DNA of 51,599 bases from Candidatus Doudnabacteria bacterium (lineage in GTDB: Bacteria > Patescibacteriota > Doudnabacteria > UBA920), in NCBI GenBank assembly GCA_023245995.1, contig JAHFJH010000005.1:1-51599 (forward strand), in the 5' to 3' direction. The position numbers and the translations under genes were made by a program. Shown here in pieces: positions 26,779 to 36,984 of the stretch. Position 1 is the first letter of the stretch. Each line of letters starts with the position of its first letter. The notes under the pieces are model-generated. The model was not told the DNA's origin, made no database searches, and saw nothing but the letters and a program-made list of their open reading frames with translations.

Positions 26779-28899
26779 CTATTTAGCTCCAGAAACTTTA
26801 TATAGTGAGCTGTTACCAACACTGAACACTACTTTTCCAAGTTCGGCAAATTTTTGTTCGTTTAAGTTTTTGTATGTGGTGCGTTCTAGTTGCCCTATAT
26901 ACACATATTCAATATGGTATTGCTCTAGTAGCTGAAGCGCTTCTAGCGCATTGTTTGTTTCATAGAGTGTTCTCGTGTCGCCACTAACTTTACTTACCGC
27001 ACCCCATCCAGTTTCCACTTGCTCTCCGGGCTTTGCGTGAAGCGCGTTTTTGCCTTGGAAACGCCATGTCCATTCATGCGTACTCCAGCCCATTGGCGTG
27101 CTGTTGCCAGTGTAAGTGACCATGCGTGAAAAAGTTGTGTAGCTGTCACCAACGGCCTCGGCAATTACAGTACGGTTTGGTATATGTGTGTTTATATACT
27201 GCACTGTTGCGTAGTCTTCTGGTGTTTGCTCCTGCATCCAATGTGCTGCGTTTAGAGTTTTGGGCTCGTGGCTTGAAAGATAAAATTGCGCAATGGCGGC
27301 ATATGGGTACACGAGTCCTGCGCTAAGCGTTACTGCAACAAGTGTGTATACAAATGCAGTTGTCATGCGCGATGTTTGCCCTTTATATGTAAGTACACGA
27401 CCGAGTCCTGCTGAAAAAAGAATACAAAGCATGCTCCATGCGTGGTAGCCAAATTTAAAAGTAGTGTTGGCTCTAAAATACGGTGGGTTGGCAACGCTAT
27501 ATATATCTCTTATAAAAAATAATTCAACGCCTATAATAATACCAAAAGATAGCAAAAAAAGAATAAGTAGGTATGCATGCTCGTGTAGGTTTTTTCTATA
27601 ACGGTATAGAGCAAAACCACTGCCAAGTAAAAGCACCCCCCACATACCTATTTCTGCTTTTATGGGGGTTGGCCACTGAATGTTTGTGAGTGTGTGTTGT
27701 TTTACGTAGTCGGGGACAAATCCAAGTCCAAGTACGGGATTTTGAAAGCTTCTAAGCGCAGGCCAAAGTAGTACCCATGTGAATATAAGAACTAAAAACC
27801 CGAACTGAAGCCAGTGTTTAAGAGTAACTATTTTTGTATCTTTTGGTTCGTTTTGCCAAGCGCGTAGTAGTTTATAAAGTAGAGTAAGCCCTACTAGGCA
27901 GGAGAGTGAAATTAGGTCCCATGCGTTTATCATACCGCTTGTTGCCAGAGACAAGCCCAAGACCGGTGCAAGCCATAGTCGCGGTTTATCGTTTTCCATA
28001 ATAGCATATATAAGCAGTAAGCCGAGTAGAAAAAACGGTAGAGCTAAGAGGTGTGCGTGCAAGTCGCCTACTGTAAAGCTGTAGGAGGGGATTTCGTTTA
28101 TTATGTACGATGGGCTGTAAAGTCTGGTTGAAGATGCGTAAGAGCAGGTTGTGATTGGGTGAAAGAAGGAAGTCCTTAGAGCACAGTTGGCAAAAAATAG
28201 GGTACCACAAGTTGTAAGCAGTACTGCGCCGACTACGGCCATTTTTTTAGATTTAGACAGTGCGTATATTAAACTACCGGAAAGTAGGAGGCTTTGGCTG
28301 TAAATAAGTCCGAGCGCAAAGTTGTAGGTAAGGGTTACGGGCAAACGGGCAAGGTTACTGAGCAGGCTCATAAGGTATGAACCGTAATAATAGTAGTTTA
28401 CCGTGTGGCCAGCATACCATGGGTCTATAAATGGGAAATAGTTTGTTTTGCTAGCAGCCGAAAGCATGGCCATGTCCATAAATCTTTCGGTGCCGTTTGC
28501 TCCCGCATTGTGACTACGTAGCACTAGGTAAAGAGTAAAAGCTAGCAGGCCTAAAGCTTCAAGCAAAAGAGCTTGTTGCCAAAATGGTCTTCCAATTTCT
28601 TTTTTCTTTATATTTTCTGATGTGCTTTTTGCTTTTATTATGTAACTTATAAAAATGCCAGCAATAAATAATCCAGTAAATAAAACAAAAATGAGTGCGT
28701 GTGACTGGTAGTTAAGAATTCGTGCAGAAGCCAAGAGCCAGATAAAATAACCAAATACTACCAAGCCTAGTGCTTTTGCAATTGTGTAACTAAGTAAGTT
28801 GTTACTAAATATTTGTTTGCTAATTGGAAAACCAATAAAAGCAAGGCATGTAGTGACTAAGTAAAACAAAATCCCTAAGAGTAATTCTGAAAATAACAT
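26779..28899 (-). CDS. DUF2298 (YYY) multi-pass membrane protein, putative glycosyltransferase-like
   Basis: DPWYAGHTVNYYYYGSYLMSLL, EIPSYSFTVGDLHAHLLALPFFLLG. Confidence 0.85.
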   Translation of the reverse strand: MLFSELLLGILFYLVTTCLAFIGFPISKQIFSNNLLSYTIAKALGLVVFGYFIWLLASARILNYQSHALIFVLFTGLFIAGIFISYIIKAKSTSENIKKKEIGRPFWQQALLLEALGLLAFTLYLVLRSHNAGANGTERFMDMAMLSAASKTNYFPFIDPWYAGHTVNYYYYGSYLMSLLSNLARLPVTLTYNFALGLIYSQSLLLSGSLIYALSKSKKMAVVGAVLLTTCGTLFFANCALRTSFFHPITTCSYASSTRLYSPSYIINEIPSYSFTVGDLHAHLLALPFFLLGLLLIYAIMENDKPRLWLAPVLGLSLATSGMINAWDLISLSCLVGLTLLYKLLRAWQNEPKDTKIVTLKHWLQFGFLVLIFTWVLLWPALRSFQNPVLGLGFVPDYVKQHTLTNIQWPTPIKAEIGMWGVLLLGSGFALYRYRKNLHEHAYLLILFLLSFGIIIGVELFFIRDIYSVANPPYFRANTTFKFGYHAWSMLCILFSAGLGRVLTYKGQTSRMTTAFVYTLVAVTLSAGLVYPYAAIAQFYLSSHEPKTLNAAHWMQEQTPEDYATVQYINTHIPNRTVIAEAVGDSYTTFSRMVTYTGNSTPMGWSTHEWTWRFQGKNALHAKPGEQVETGWGAVSKVSGDTRTLYETNNALEALQLLEQYHIEYVYIGQLERTTYKNLNEQKFAELGKVVFSVGNSSLYKVSGAK

Positions 28900-29149
28900 A
28901 TATAATGCTGTAAATTTTTTTGTTTATGTAAGAATAGTATATCATGATCTGTGCTAGGATTTTGATTTTACTAATATGCAAGCAGTCCATAATTGCCATA
29001 AGTGTGTTTGCTAGATTTGCTCTTATTTGCGACCTTTTTTGTATAAGTATAGTTTGTTGCATAAAGCATATTTCATTTATATATGTTTAGGTGTATAACG
29101 TATATAGAGGGTTTTAGTAGCCAATTTTGGCTGTAAATTTTTATAAAAA

Positions 29150-29713
29150 ATGAACGAACTAGAAGCTCACAACTTACACGAACACACTATACGCAGTAGT
29201 ATTACCGTGCTGTTATTTCGTGGCGCGGTGGCATGGCTGTTGTTTGCTGTGTTGTCTTATGGTGTTGACGAGTTACCAATTGTGCTTCAGATGTTAGTAG
29301 ATAGAGGCACAGAGTTTTCGTTCTTTACTGTAGAGGATGCCATACAAGGCCTTGCGCTTATGCATTTTGTTTTGAATATTTTGTATGGGGGTTTGTTGCT
29401 GTATGTAGTGTTGTCATGGATTTTTGAGTACTATATTATTCGTCCAGACGCAATTGTAGTAAGACAAGGGATTTTGTTTAGTCACGAACATTTGTACCAA
29501 ATGGAAGACATAAAAAGCATAGAGGTGCACGAAAGTTTTTGGGGAAAGTTATTTATGTTCGGGACTATAGAGTTTTTTGCGCATAGAGCGCAACAGAAGG
29601 TGTTTCTTCGCTCTATAGAAAATCCACACTCAGTGGCCGCGCACATTCATGAAATGCATCCTGCTCCAGAAACTGTAGAGCTTACAAGCGCGCGTATTGG
29701 TAAAGGTAAATAG
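29150..29713 (+). CDS. bacterial PH-domain membrane protein
   Basis: YIIRPDAIVVRQGILFSHEHLYQMEDIKSIEVHESFWGKLFMFGTIEF. Confidence 0.75.
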   Translation: MNELEAHNLHEHTIRSSITVLLFRGAVAWLLFAVLSYGVDELPIVLQMLVDRGTEFSFFTVEDAIQGLALMHFVLNILYGGLLLYVVLSWIFEYYIIRPDAIVVRQGILFSHEHLYQMEDIKSIEVHESFWGKLFMFGTIEFFAHRAQQKVFLRSIENPHSVAAHIHEMHPAPETVELTSARIGKGK

Positions 29714-29773
29714 TTAAATAATTTACAAGTAAACCGACAAGGCTTGCTCAGGCTTTGTCACGAAAGGAATTTT

Positions 29774-30031
29774 ATGCCAGAAGAGACAACGCATGAACAA
29801 AAGGAAGAGTTTAAAGTGCATGGTGACGACATAGTAAAGAAAATAAAAGAAATAATTAAGGCCGGCAATGCTCGGCGTATAATTTTGAAGAATGAGAAAG
29901 GTGAGGTGCTAATGGAAATTCCATTGACCTTTGCTGTAGTGGGCACGGTTTTTGCACCCATTTTGGCTGCTGTGGGTGCATTGGCTGCTCTGGTTTCAGA
30001 GTGCAGTATAACGGTAGTAAGAAAGGAGTAA
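29774..30031 (+). CDS. DUF4342-like protein
   Basis: VHGDDIVKKIKEIIKAGNARRIILKNEKGEVLMEIPLTFAVVGTVFAP. Confidence 0.8.
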   Translation: MPEETTHEQKEEFKVHGDDIVKKIKEIIKAGNARRIILKNEKGEVLMEIPLTFAVVGTVFAPILAAVGALAALVSECSITVVRKE

Positions 30032-30032
30032 T

Positions 30033-30257
30033 ATGCATTTTGTATATAGAGATTATCCATTTATAACATTTTATAGTCCTGGTTTGAGGGCGTTTGTAGT
30101 CTTTGCGCTTTTGTGGACGCTAATATGGAAAGGTATTGCACTATGGAAGGCAGGGAGGAATGGCCATTTGTCGTGGTTTGTTGCTTTGTTTTTGCTGAAT
30201 ACGCTTGGAATACTAGATATTGTGTACATTGTTTGGTTTGCTAAAAAGAAAGTTTAG
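30033..30257 (+). CDS. DUF5652-like small membrane protein
   Basis: LLWTLIWKGIALWKAGRNGHLSWFVALFLLNTLGILDIVYIVWF. Confidence 0.75.
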   Translation: MHFVYRDYPFITFYSPGLRAFVVFALLWTLIWKGIALWKAGRNGHLSWFVALFLLNTLGILDIVYIVWFAKKKV

Positions 30258-30259
30258 CA

Positions 30260-30736
30260 ATGAAAAAGCTACTTGTTGTACAAACAGTCGTATTGTTGTT
30301 TGGCGCGGTATTTGCTTGGCAAAGCGTCACGAAGAATTTTATTCGGTTTTACCATATAGAGGGGACTATATTCAAAGTAACAAATTGCAGTATTCCTAAC
30401 CCTATAACTGAAGCCTGTTTTTATGGCGCGGTTGCATTTGTTGTTGCATTTCTTTTATCTCTTGTGATTATTAGGACACAGGAACACCGCTATTTGGCCA
30501 GACAGAAATATTTGCTTTGGTTTTTGTGTGCCGGTACAGTTTTTGCTTGGTTTAATGTAAGCAAAGAATTTATCGCATTCTATAGCGCTCATGGTAAAGT
30601 GGTGCTGGGTGGTTCTGCTACGCCCATTACAAGTCCGTTTTACACACCTTGCTTTACGGGGGCAATGATATTTTTACTTTCTGCTTTTGTTGCTTATATT
30701 CTTTTCGTCTATGGCCGTAAGGGTGTATTGAAGTAG
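30260..30736 (+). CDS. membrane protein, hypothetical
   Basis: four hydrophobic segments in two related halves. Confidence 0.65.
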   Translation: MKKLLVVQTVVLLFGAVFAWQSVTKNFIRFYHIEGTIFKVTNCSIPNPITEACFYGAVAFVVAFLLSLVIIRTQEHRYLARQKYLLWFLCAGTVFAWFNVSKEFIAFYSAHGKVVLGGSATPITSPFYTPCFTGAMIFLLSAFVAYILFVYGRKGVLK

Positions 30737-30801
30737 TCTTTTTACGTCCAGTCGCATATTCTATATAAGATAATATTTATTGATTAAGTTAACAAAAACA
30801 G

Positions 30802-30834
30802 AAAACCCCTCGTATGTATATGCGAGGGGTTTTG
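30802..30834. terminator. bidirectional terminator
   Basis: AAAACCCCTCG...CGAGGGGTTTT. Confidence 0.85.
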
Positions 30835-30870
30835 GTTTACTCATACAAGTTTTAAATTATGAAGGGTTAT

Positions 30871-31311
30871 TTAGAACCACGTGCCATGGCCAAGCGTGCC
30901 ACGATGACCGCCACCGAGCTTGCCATTTTTCATTTGAGTTTGCATAAATTGCAGTCTTTGGTCGGCCTGTGCTTGGGTTATAACCCCGCTGGTAACTAAG
31001 GCTTGTAAATGGTCTTTGGCTTGTTGCACATGCATGCTTTGCATTTTCGTCTTTAATTGTTCTTCTGAAATGCCTTTCTCTTTTGCTAAGTCTTGTAAGC
31101 TTTGCCCTTTTGCCCAAGACGCCTTAACATCCTCTACACTTATTCCTAAAATGTCTGCCTGTTTTTGGAACATTGTGCTTTGAGCAGTTGCTATTTCTTG
31201 TGGGTTGGCGGAGCTACCCATCATGCCAAAACCATGTGCGCTCGCAGTGCCCGCAACCAGCGCTAAAGCCAAAACTGGCAAGAGCGCATAACCTATGTAT
31301 CTTTTTTTCAT
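30871..31311 (-). CDS. exported hypothetical protein (YckD/DUF2680-like helical)
   Basis: MKKRYIGYALLPVLALALVAGTASA signal peptide; VITQAQADQRLQFMQTQMKNG. Confidence 0.72.
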   Translation of the reverse strand: MKKRYIGYALLPVLALALVAGTASAHGFGMMGSSANPQEIATAQSTMFQKQADILGISVEDVKASWAKGQSLQDLAKEKGISEEQLKTKMQSMHVQQAKDHLQALVTSGVITQAQADQRLQFMQTQMKNGKLGGGHRGTLGHGTWF

Positions 31312-31401
31312 AAAATATAAATTAATAATAGTGTGTAGCAAAGATCGGCCGATCATGCCTTGCAATGTATATTACCTATTGTGGACATAATTATTTCACA
31401 A

Positions 31402-31436
31402 ATAAAAAACCTCGTCAGTAAGGCGAAGTTTTTATT
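31402..31436 (-). terminator. terminator of the sigma/membrane operon
   Basis: minus-strand imperfect hairpin AAAAACTTCG...CGAGGTTTTTT. Confidence 0.55.
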
Positions 31437-32184
31437 CCGTAATATTATATCTTAGGGTGTGTATGTCGTGCTCTATCCATGGGGGCGCTTCTGGAAGCTC
31501 TTGTACGCCGACTGCTTGTATATTTTCGTTTATTCTAGAGCCGAACACCATAACTAAGTCGTTTATAGTGACGTCTTGGTCGTTTACAATTGTTTCTGGA
31601 GTAAGTGTTACCACAAATGTTTCGTGGCGGTGGCCTTCTAGGGTAAATCCAGTTGCAGTTTTAGTTTTTATAAGTCCAATAACGGCGTTGCGCATGGGAG
31701 GAAACGAGTGCACGCGGTACAGAGCGCCCGCAAAAGGTAGCTTGCCCATTGTCGCTTGCCTATAGGCTTCTTCATGCAAGTGAGTTTTGTCTACTAGAAA
31801 TCCACTTACACATACAAGCAAAGTTAAACCGGCAACCGAGACAACCAGAGGGCGCTTATAAGCAAAGGAGTATTGGCGTACTAAGATTTCTACAATAGTT
31901 AAAAATACCAAAGCAAGCAGGACAAATATCCACGGCAGTGAACGCAGTAGCTCTTCGACTCCGGCAAGTCCGAATGTGGGAGCATAGAGCGCACCGTTTT
32001 GTCTTAGCATGAACACAGTAAAACTTACTACATATACTAGAGCAAGGGCTGTTAGTACTGCGCCGACAATAACCAAAGCTGTGCGCAACAAAAAGTGCCA
32101 TTTTGGCTTCATAATTATTGAGTGGCTCTGTATGCTTGCGAGCACGGAATCTTTTATGGAATTGTTAGGCGTTTCTGGGTGCAT
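31432..32184 (-). CDS. membrane protein co-transcribed with an ECF sigma factor (putative anti-sigma)
   Basis: three hydrophobic segments; overlaps the upstream sigma gene by 20 nt. Confidence 0.65.
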   Translation of the reverse strand: MHPETPNNSIKDSVLASIQSHSIIMKPKWHFLLRTALVIVGAVLTALALVYVVSFTVFMLRQNGALYAPTFGLAGVEELLRSLPWIFVLLALVFLTIVEILVRQYSFAYKRPLVVSVAGLTLLVCVSGFLVDKTHLHEEAYRQATMGKLPFAGALYRVHSFPPMRNAVIGLIKTKTATGFTLEGHRHETFVVTLTPETIVNDQDVTINDLVMVFGSRINENIQAVGVQELPEAPPWIEHDIHTLRYNITE

Positions 32185-32767
32185 AGGATTTTTCTAAATG
32201 TATATAGGCTTTTCTAAGTAGTTGTTTACCGCGATTTATTCGCACACCAACGGTAGAGGTTGGTATGTGCATTATTTCAGCTATGGTTTGGTAGTCCATG
32301 TCTTCGTAAAAGTAAAGTACTAAAGGTTCTCTGTATTTTGGGTCAAGCTTTTCAAGACAGGAGTCGAGAATGTCTTTTAACTCTGCTTTTTGTATGTCGT
32401 CGTCGGTGCGTGTTGGCTCTACTGGATGGGGGAATAGTGTATCGGGGTCAAAAAACGGGATTGGCTCCTTACCTTTCTTTTTTATTGCATTTATAAACTC
32501 GTTATGGGCAATGCGATATATCCATGCAGAAAAAGAGCGCGCGGTATCAAAACTTTGTAGGTTGGCATAGGCTTTTAGGAAAACATCTTGCACAACATCT
32601 TCGGCCTCAGTATAGCCAAATAAGAATCTGCGAGCGTAACGTTTTAGTGGTTGCTCGAAGCGTTCTACAAGTATGCCAAAAGCTTCTGCTTTGCCATTTT
32701 GCGCTTCTTGGGCAATTGCCTCGTCTGTTTTTTTTAGGCTTTCCATATCTTTCATATAATACAACAA
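32165..32767 (-). CDS. ECF-type RNA polymerase sigma factor
   Basis: FGYTEAEDVVQDVFLKAYANLQSF, FSAWIYRIAHNEFINAIKKK, EDMDYQTIAEIMHIPTSTVGVRINRGKQLLRKAY. Confidence 0.95.
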   Translation of the reverse strand: MLYYMKDMESLKKTDEAIAQEAQNGKAEAFGILVERFEQPLKRYARRFLFGYTEAEDVVQDVFLKAYANLQSFDTARSFSAWIYRIAHNEFINAIKKKGKEPIPFFDPDTLFPHPVEPTRTDDDIQKAELKDILDSCLEKLDPKYREPLVLYFYEDMDYQTIAEIMHIPTSTVGVRINRGKQLLRKAYIHLEKSYAPRNA

Positions 32768-32901
32768 ATTCCGACATTTATTACAATCTTTTGAAATTTA
32801 TAAAAAATAAGCATATTTATAACATATTCTCGCTTGTGTGCTAAAATATAATATATATCAAAGCAATCCGAAACAAATACAATACGTAGCAGCTTTTTAG
32901 C

Positions 32902-34776
32902 ATGCAACAAACACATAAAATTTTTGGTAGCGTACAAGCTTGGTTTAACCAAACACCAAAGCGTGGTTTGGTATTTGGTTTTACGCTTATAGAGTTGGTG
33001 GTGGGTGTTGCAGTTATGACTATTTTGCTTGCTGGTGTGCTAGGTGCGACAAGTAGCATAGTACGGTCTGCTAAGGTGGCGCGAGAAAAAACTATATTGA
33101 ATAGCTTGGTTTCCGCAGATTTAGAAATAGTAAGAAATTTACCCTATAGCCAAATTGGTACAGTCAACGGCAATCCAACGGGCGCTTTGGCCGATGCGAG
33201 CAATCCGAAAAGTATTACTTCGGAAGGCAGAAGTTACCAAATTTACTACGAAGTCACTTACTTGGATGACCCTGCCGATGGCACGGTTCTTTCTAGCCCA
33301 GCTGACACTGCACCGAATGATTACAAACAGGTAAAGATGTTTGTTCGGGAAGTGGCGAGTGGCAAAGTAACAAGCATTTTAACTAATTTTTCTCCAAAGG
33401 GGTTGGAGGGCTTGGTAAATGCAGGGGCCTTGGTTATAACAGTCTTTGATGCTGCAGGCCAACCCGTTCCAAATGCTTCTGTGCACATAGAGAATTTGGC
33501 TATTAACCCTGACATAGTATTGGACAGAACTACTGACTCTAGTGGTAGGTGGATAGAAGTAGGCTTGCCAGTTTGGGTTAACGGTTACCACATTGTTGCT
33601 ACGAAGACTGGTTATTCCACAGATCAGACGTATCCAATTACCGCTCAAAATCCAAATCCTATAAAACCAGACTCGACTATAGCGAATGGCACTGTTACGC
33701 AAGTGAGTTTTGCTATAGACCTGCTTTCTAATTTAACTATTAAAACAGTAAACCAGTTTTGCCAGTCAATAAGCGGTGTAGGAATAAACGTGCGCGGTGC
33801 AAAAACTATTGGCACAAGTCCAGCAGTCTATAAATTCGACAACAATTATACATCAAGTGGCGGTCAGGTACAGCTTTCAAATATTGAATGGGATACTTAC
33901 ACACCTGTCTTGCAAGCAGGAGAGCCTTACACTATATATGGAACTTCTCCAGCACAGCAAGTAACAGTACTACCGAACACAACACAGACTTTTACTTTCG
34001 TTTTGGGTGCTGCGACGACCAACAGTTTGCGCGTTATAGTTAAAGACGCGGCTACTGGTGCGCCTATTGAAGGGGCTGCTGTGCATTTGCAAAAGGGCGG
34101 AAGCGTTCCACAGGACTACTATGCTACAACCGGTGGCAGTGTTTGGTCGCAGGCAGACTGGTCCGGTGGTTCCGGACAAACTTCGTGGCTTCCCCAGCCA
34201 CCTAACAGAGTAGACAAATATGCAAGTGATGATGGCAACATAGATAGCAATAGCGCGCCCACAGGCATGCGTCTTAGGAAGACGAGCGGAAAGTATGCGC
34301 TTTCTGGCATGGCAGAGTCATCTACTTTTGACACCGGTACTGGCGCAAGCAATTTTACCACCATTACTTGGGAGCCTACGTCACAAAATCCTGCTACTAC
34401 GTTAAAATTTCAAATTGCAACTTCTAACGACCCAGCGCATACATGGGTTAACGCCGACTTTAAGGGTCCAGACGGTACAAGCGGGTCTTATTACACAGTT
34501 TCTGGTACCACAATTAATAGCGTACACGACAACAACCAGTACATGCGCTATAGGGTGTACGAGTCTACTACAGATGATAAAAAAACTCCTGTTCTTACTA
34601 GCTTACTTGTTAACTATGTTTCTGGGTGTTTTACTCCTGGGCAGGTGGAGTTTCCTGGTCTGACTTCAGGAAATAATTACGACATGGACATCTCGATTGT
34701 TGGTTACCAGACTTATACTGAGAATAATTTTCAAATAAATGGGAATATTGTTAAAGAAATTTTAATGAGCCCGTAG
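32902..34776 (+). CDS. prepilin-like protein with carboxypeptidase-regulatory-like domains
   Basis: GFTLIELVVGVAVMTILLAGVLGA; repeated Ig-like domains. Confidence 0.85.
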   Translation: MQQTHKIFGSVQAWFNQTPKRGLVFGFTLIELVVGVAVMTILLAGVLGATSSIVRSAKVAREKTILNSLVSADLEIVRNLPYSQIGTVNGNPTGALADASNPKSITSEGRSYQIYYEVTYLDDPADGTVLSSPADTAPNDYKQVKMFVREVASGKVTSILTNFSPKGLEGLVNAGALVITVFDAAGQPVPNASVHIENLAINPDIVLDRTTDSSGRWIEVGLPVWVNGYHIVATKTGYSTDQTYPITAQNPNPIKPDSTIANGTVTQVSFAIDLLSNLTIKTVNQFCQSISGVGINVRGAKTIGTSPAVYKFDNNYTSSGGQVQLSNIEWDTYTPVLQAGEPYTIYGTSPAQQVTVLPNTTQTFTFVLGAATTNSLRVIVKDAATGAPIEGAAVHLQKGGSVPQDYYATTGGSVWSQADWSGGSGQTSWLPQPPNRVDKYASDDGNIDSNSAPTGMRLRKTSGKYALSGMAESSTFDTGTGASNFTTITWEPTSQNPATTLKFQIATSNDPAHTWVNADFKGPDGTSGSYYTVSGTTINSVHDNNQYMRYRVYESTTDDKKTPVLTSLLVNYVSGCFTPGQVEFPGLTSGNNYDMDISIVGYQTYTENNFQINGNIVKEILMSP

Positions 34777-34795
34777 TAGGTGTAATTTTAGATTT

Positions 34796-35425
34796 ATGAT
34801 TTCAGATTTCAGAATTAAGGTTCAAGGATTCACGCTTATAGAGTTGATTATTTCTATTGCGGGGTTTGTCATAATTATGCTTGGTATAGTGGCAGTGATT
34901 TCCAACACTTTTAGCGTGAATAGACAACAGGGAACACTAATTTCAGACCAAGACCAAGCACGGAAAGTTGCGTTTACAGCCATGACCGAACTGCGCAATA
35001 GTGTTGCTTCCAATGTTGGCGCCTATCCTATAGTAGACGCCTCCGCACAACAACTGACTTTTTACTCAGACATAGACGGCGGACTAGACGTTGAGCGCGT
35101 ACGTTATTTTTTGCAAAATGGTGAACTAAAAAAAGGAGTGGTTAAGCCAACCGGCAACCCGCTAACTTATAATTTTGCAAGTGAAACAGTTACCAGTGTA
35201 CAAAAGAATATTGCCAATGGAGCAAATCCACTTTTTTACTATTACGATGGTAGCTATACCGGAGTAACCGATACTTTTATAGCCCAGCCGGTGAACGTTA
35301 CTGCCGTACGTCTTGTAAAAGTTAGTTTAGACATTTCTAACAAAGCCGGAGTAGCAAATACAAATAAATATACAGTCACCGCTATTGGGACTATAAGAAG
35401 TTTAAAAACAAATTTGGGTAACTAG
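34796..35425 (+). CDS. prepilin-type N-terminal cleavage/methylation protein
   Basis: GFTLIELIISIAGFVIIMLGIVAV. Confidence 0.88.
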   Translation: MISDFRIKVQGFTLIELIISIAGFVIIMLGIVAVISNTFSVNRQQGTLISDQDQARKVAFTAMTELRNSVASNVGAYPIVDASAQQLTFYSDIDGGLDVERVRYFLQNGELKKGVVKPTGNPLTYNFASETVTSVQKNIANGANPLFYYYDGSYTGVTDTFIAQPVNVTAVRLVKVSLDISNKAGVANTNKYTVTAIGTIRSLKTNLGN

Positions 35426-35520
35426 AGAAATTTCAGATTTAAGATTGCAGAATGTAGATTAATATGCTTTGCCAATCTGAACTCTTAAATCTGCAATCTG
35501 AAATTTATAATATATACGCA
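35426..35520. repeat. AT-rich intergenic inverted repeat built of CAGATT/TAAGATT/TGCAGA words
   Basis: AAATTTCAGATTTAAGATTGCAGA ... TCTTAAATCTGCAATCTGAAATTT. Confidence 0.7.
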
Positions 35521-35521
35521 T

Positions 35522-36970
35522 ATGGATAATGCTATTAGCGTCAAGAGTATCCGACTCGCAAAAAATAAACATCAAGGGAGCATACTTATTTTTGAAGTAG
35601 TGGCGATTTTTATTACGTCTTTAGTTTTGCTTTCACTACTTGGGTATGCAAGCCAACAACTGCGTCTTGTTCGCTCTTCTGCTAACAAAGAATTGGCTTT
35701 CCATATTGCCGAAGCAGGTGCAAATTACTATGAATGGCACTTGGCGCACTTTGCTTCCGATTATGCCAACGGTACTGGCCAGACTGGTTGTAACCCTTGC
35801 GGACCTTATGTAACAGATTTCCGTGATACTGACGTGAATACGATTTTAGGACAGTATAGTTTGCTTATTACTCCACCACCGGTGGGCTCTACTGTTGTAA
35901 CTATCCAGTCCACTGGTTGGACAACCCAGGAGCCAAAAATAAAACGCACGGTAACGGTTCGGTATGGAGTACCGTCCTTAGCTAAGTATTCACTGCTTAC
36001 AAATACAGACATTTGGGTAGGGAATACTGAAACTGTAAGTGGAGAAATGCATGCCAACGGCGGTATTCGGTTTGACGGTACGGGCAACGCACCAATTTCT
36101 TCTGCTAAGTCCAACTATCCGCCGCCGCCAGCTTCAAACACCGGCTATTTGTGCCAATGGTACCATGGTTGTGGGCCTACTCAAAAACCTGGAATTTGGG
36201 GAGCTGCACCTGCTAGCACGCAAGCCTTTTGGCAAATAGGAGTTCCGACCATAGATTTTTCTAGCATGACCTCAGATCTTGCTACCATGAAAACAGATGC
36301 TCAGGCTTCGGGAATTTATTTACCGCCGTCAAGCGCTCAAGGTTACTCTTTAGTGTTTAACGCAAACGCCACCGTAAGCGTTTATAAGGTTACAAGTTTG
36401 CTTGCGCATCCTAGTGGTCAAGATGTAAATGGTGCCTCGCACAGCGAAGATTTAGATTATAACGCGCGGGCTTTGCAGTTCAACCAAGCTTTGCCAACAA
36501 ATGGCATTATATATGTGGAGGACAGGACTTGGGTAGAGGGAACTGTGGCGGGACGTGTTATGGTGGCAGCGGCAAAGCTGCCTTACAACGCTGCTACTGC
36601 ACCGAGTATACTTATCCCAAACAATATTTTATATACAGCAAAAGACGGTAGTGCAAGTTTGGGTTTGTTAGCTCAACAAGATGTGTTAATTACATATTCT
36701 TCGCCTAACGATTTGGAAATAGACGCAGCAATGGTGGCACAAAATGGCAGTACTGAGCGGTACTATTTTCCCGGGAACATTAAAAATACCATAACTATAT
36801 ATGGTGCTGTGGCCAGTTTTGGTGTGTGGACGTGGAACTGGAATAGCCCAGTAAATTCCGGATATGTAAACACCGTAACGGTTTATGATGGTAACCTGCT
36901 ATATGCTCCACCGCCTAAGTTTCCACTCTCTAGTGCTGGCTACCAGCAAATAAGTTGGGATAGTAATTAA
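35522..36970 (+). CDS. PilX-like pilus-associated protein
   Basis: N-term KHQGSILIFEVVAIFITSLVLLSLLGYASQQLRLVRSSANKELAFHIAEAGANYYEWHL. Confidence 0.75.
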   Translation: MDNAISVKSIRLAKNKHQGSILIFEVVAIFITSLVLLSLLGYASQQLRLVRSSANKELAFHIAEAGANYYEWHLAHFASDYANGTGQTGCNPCGPYVTDFRDTDVNTILGQYSLLITPPPVGSTVVTIQSTGWTTQEPKIKRTVTVRYGVPSLAKYSLLTNTDIWVGNTETVSGEMHANGGIRFDGTGNAPISSAKSNYPPPPASNTGYLCQWYHGCGPTQKPGIWGAAPASTQAFWQIGVPTIDFSSMTSDLATMKTDAQASGIYLPPSSAQGYSLVFNANATVSVYKVTSLLAHPSGQDVNGASHSEDLDYNARALQFNQALPTNGIIYVEDRTWVEGTVAGRVMVAAAKLPYNAATAPSILIPNNILYTAKDGSASLGLLAQQDVLITYSSPNDLEIDAAMVAQNGSTERYYFPGNIKNTITIYGAVASFGVWTWNWNSPVNSGYVNTVTVYDGNLLYAPPPKFPLSSAGYQQISWDSN

Positions 36971-36984
36971 AAGTAGAATTTAGA

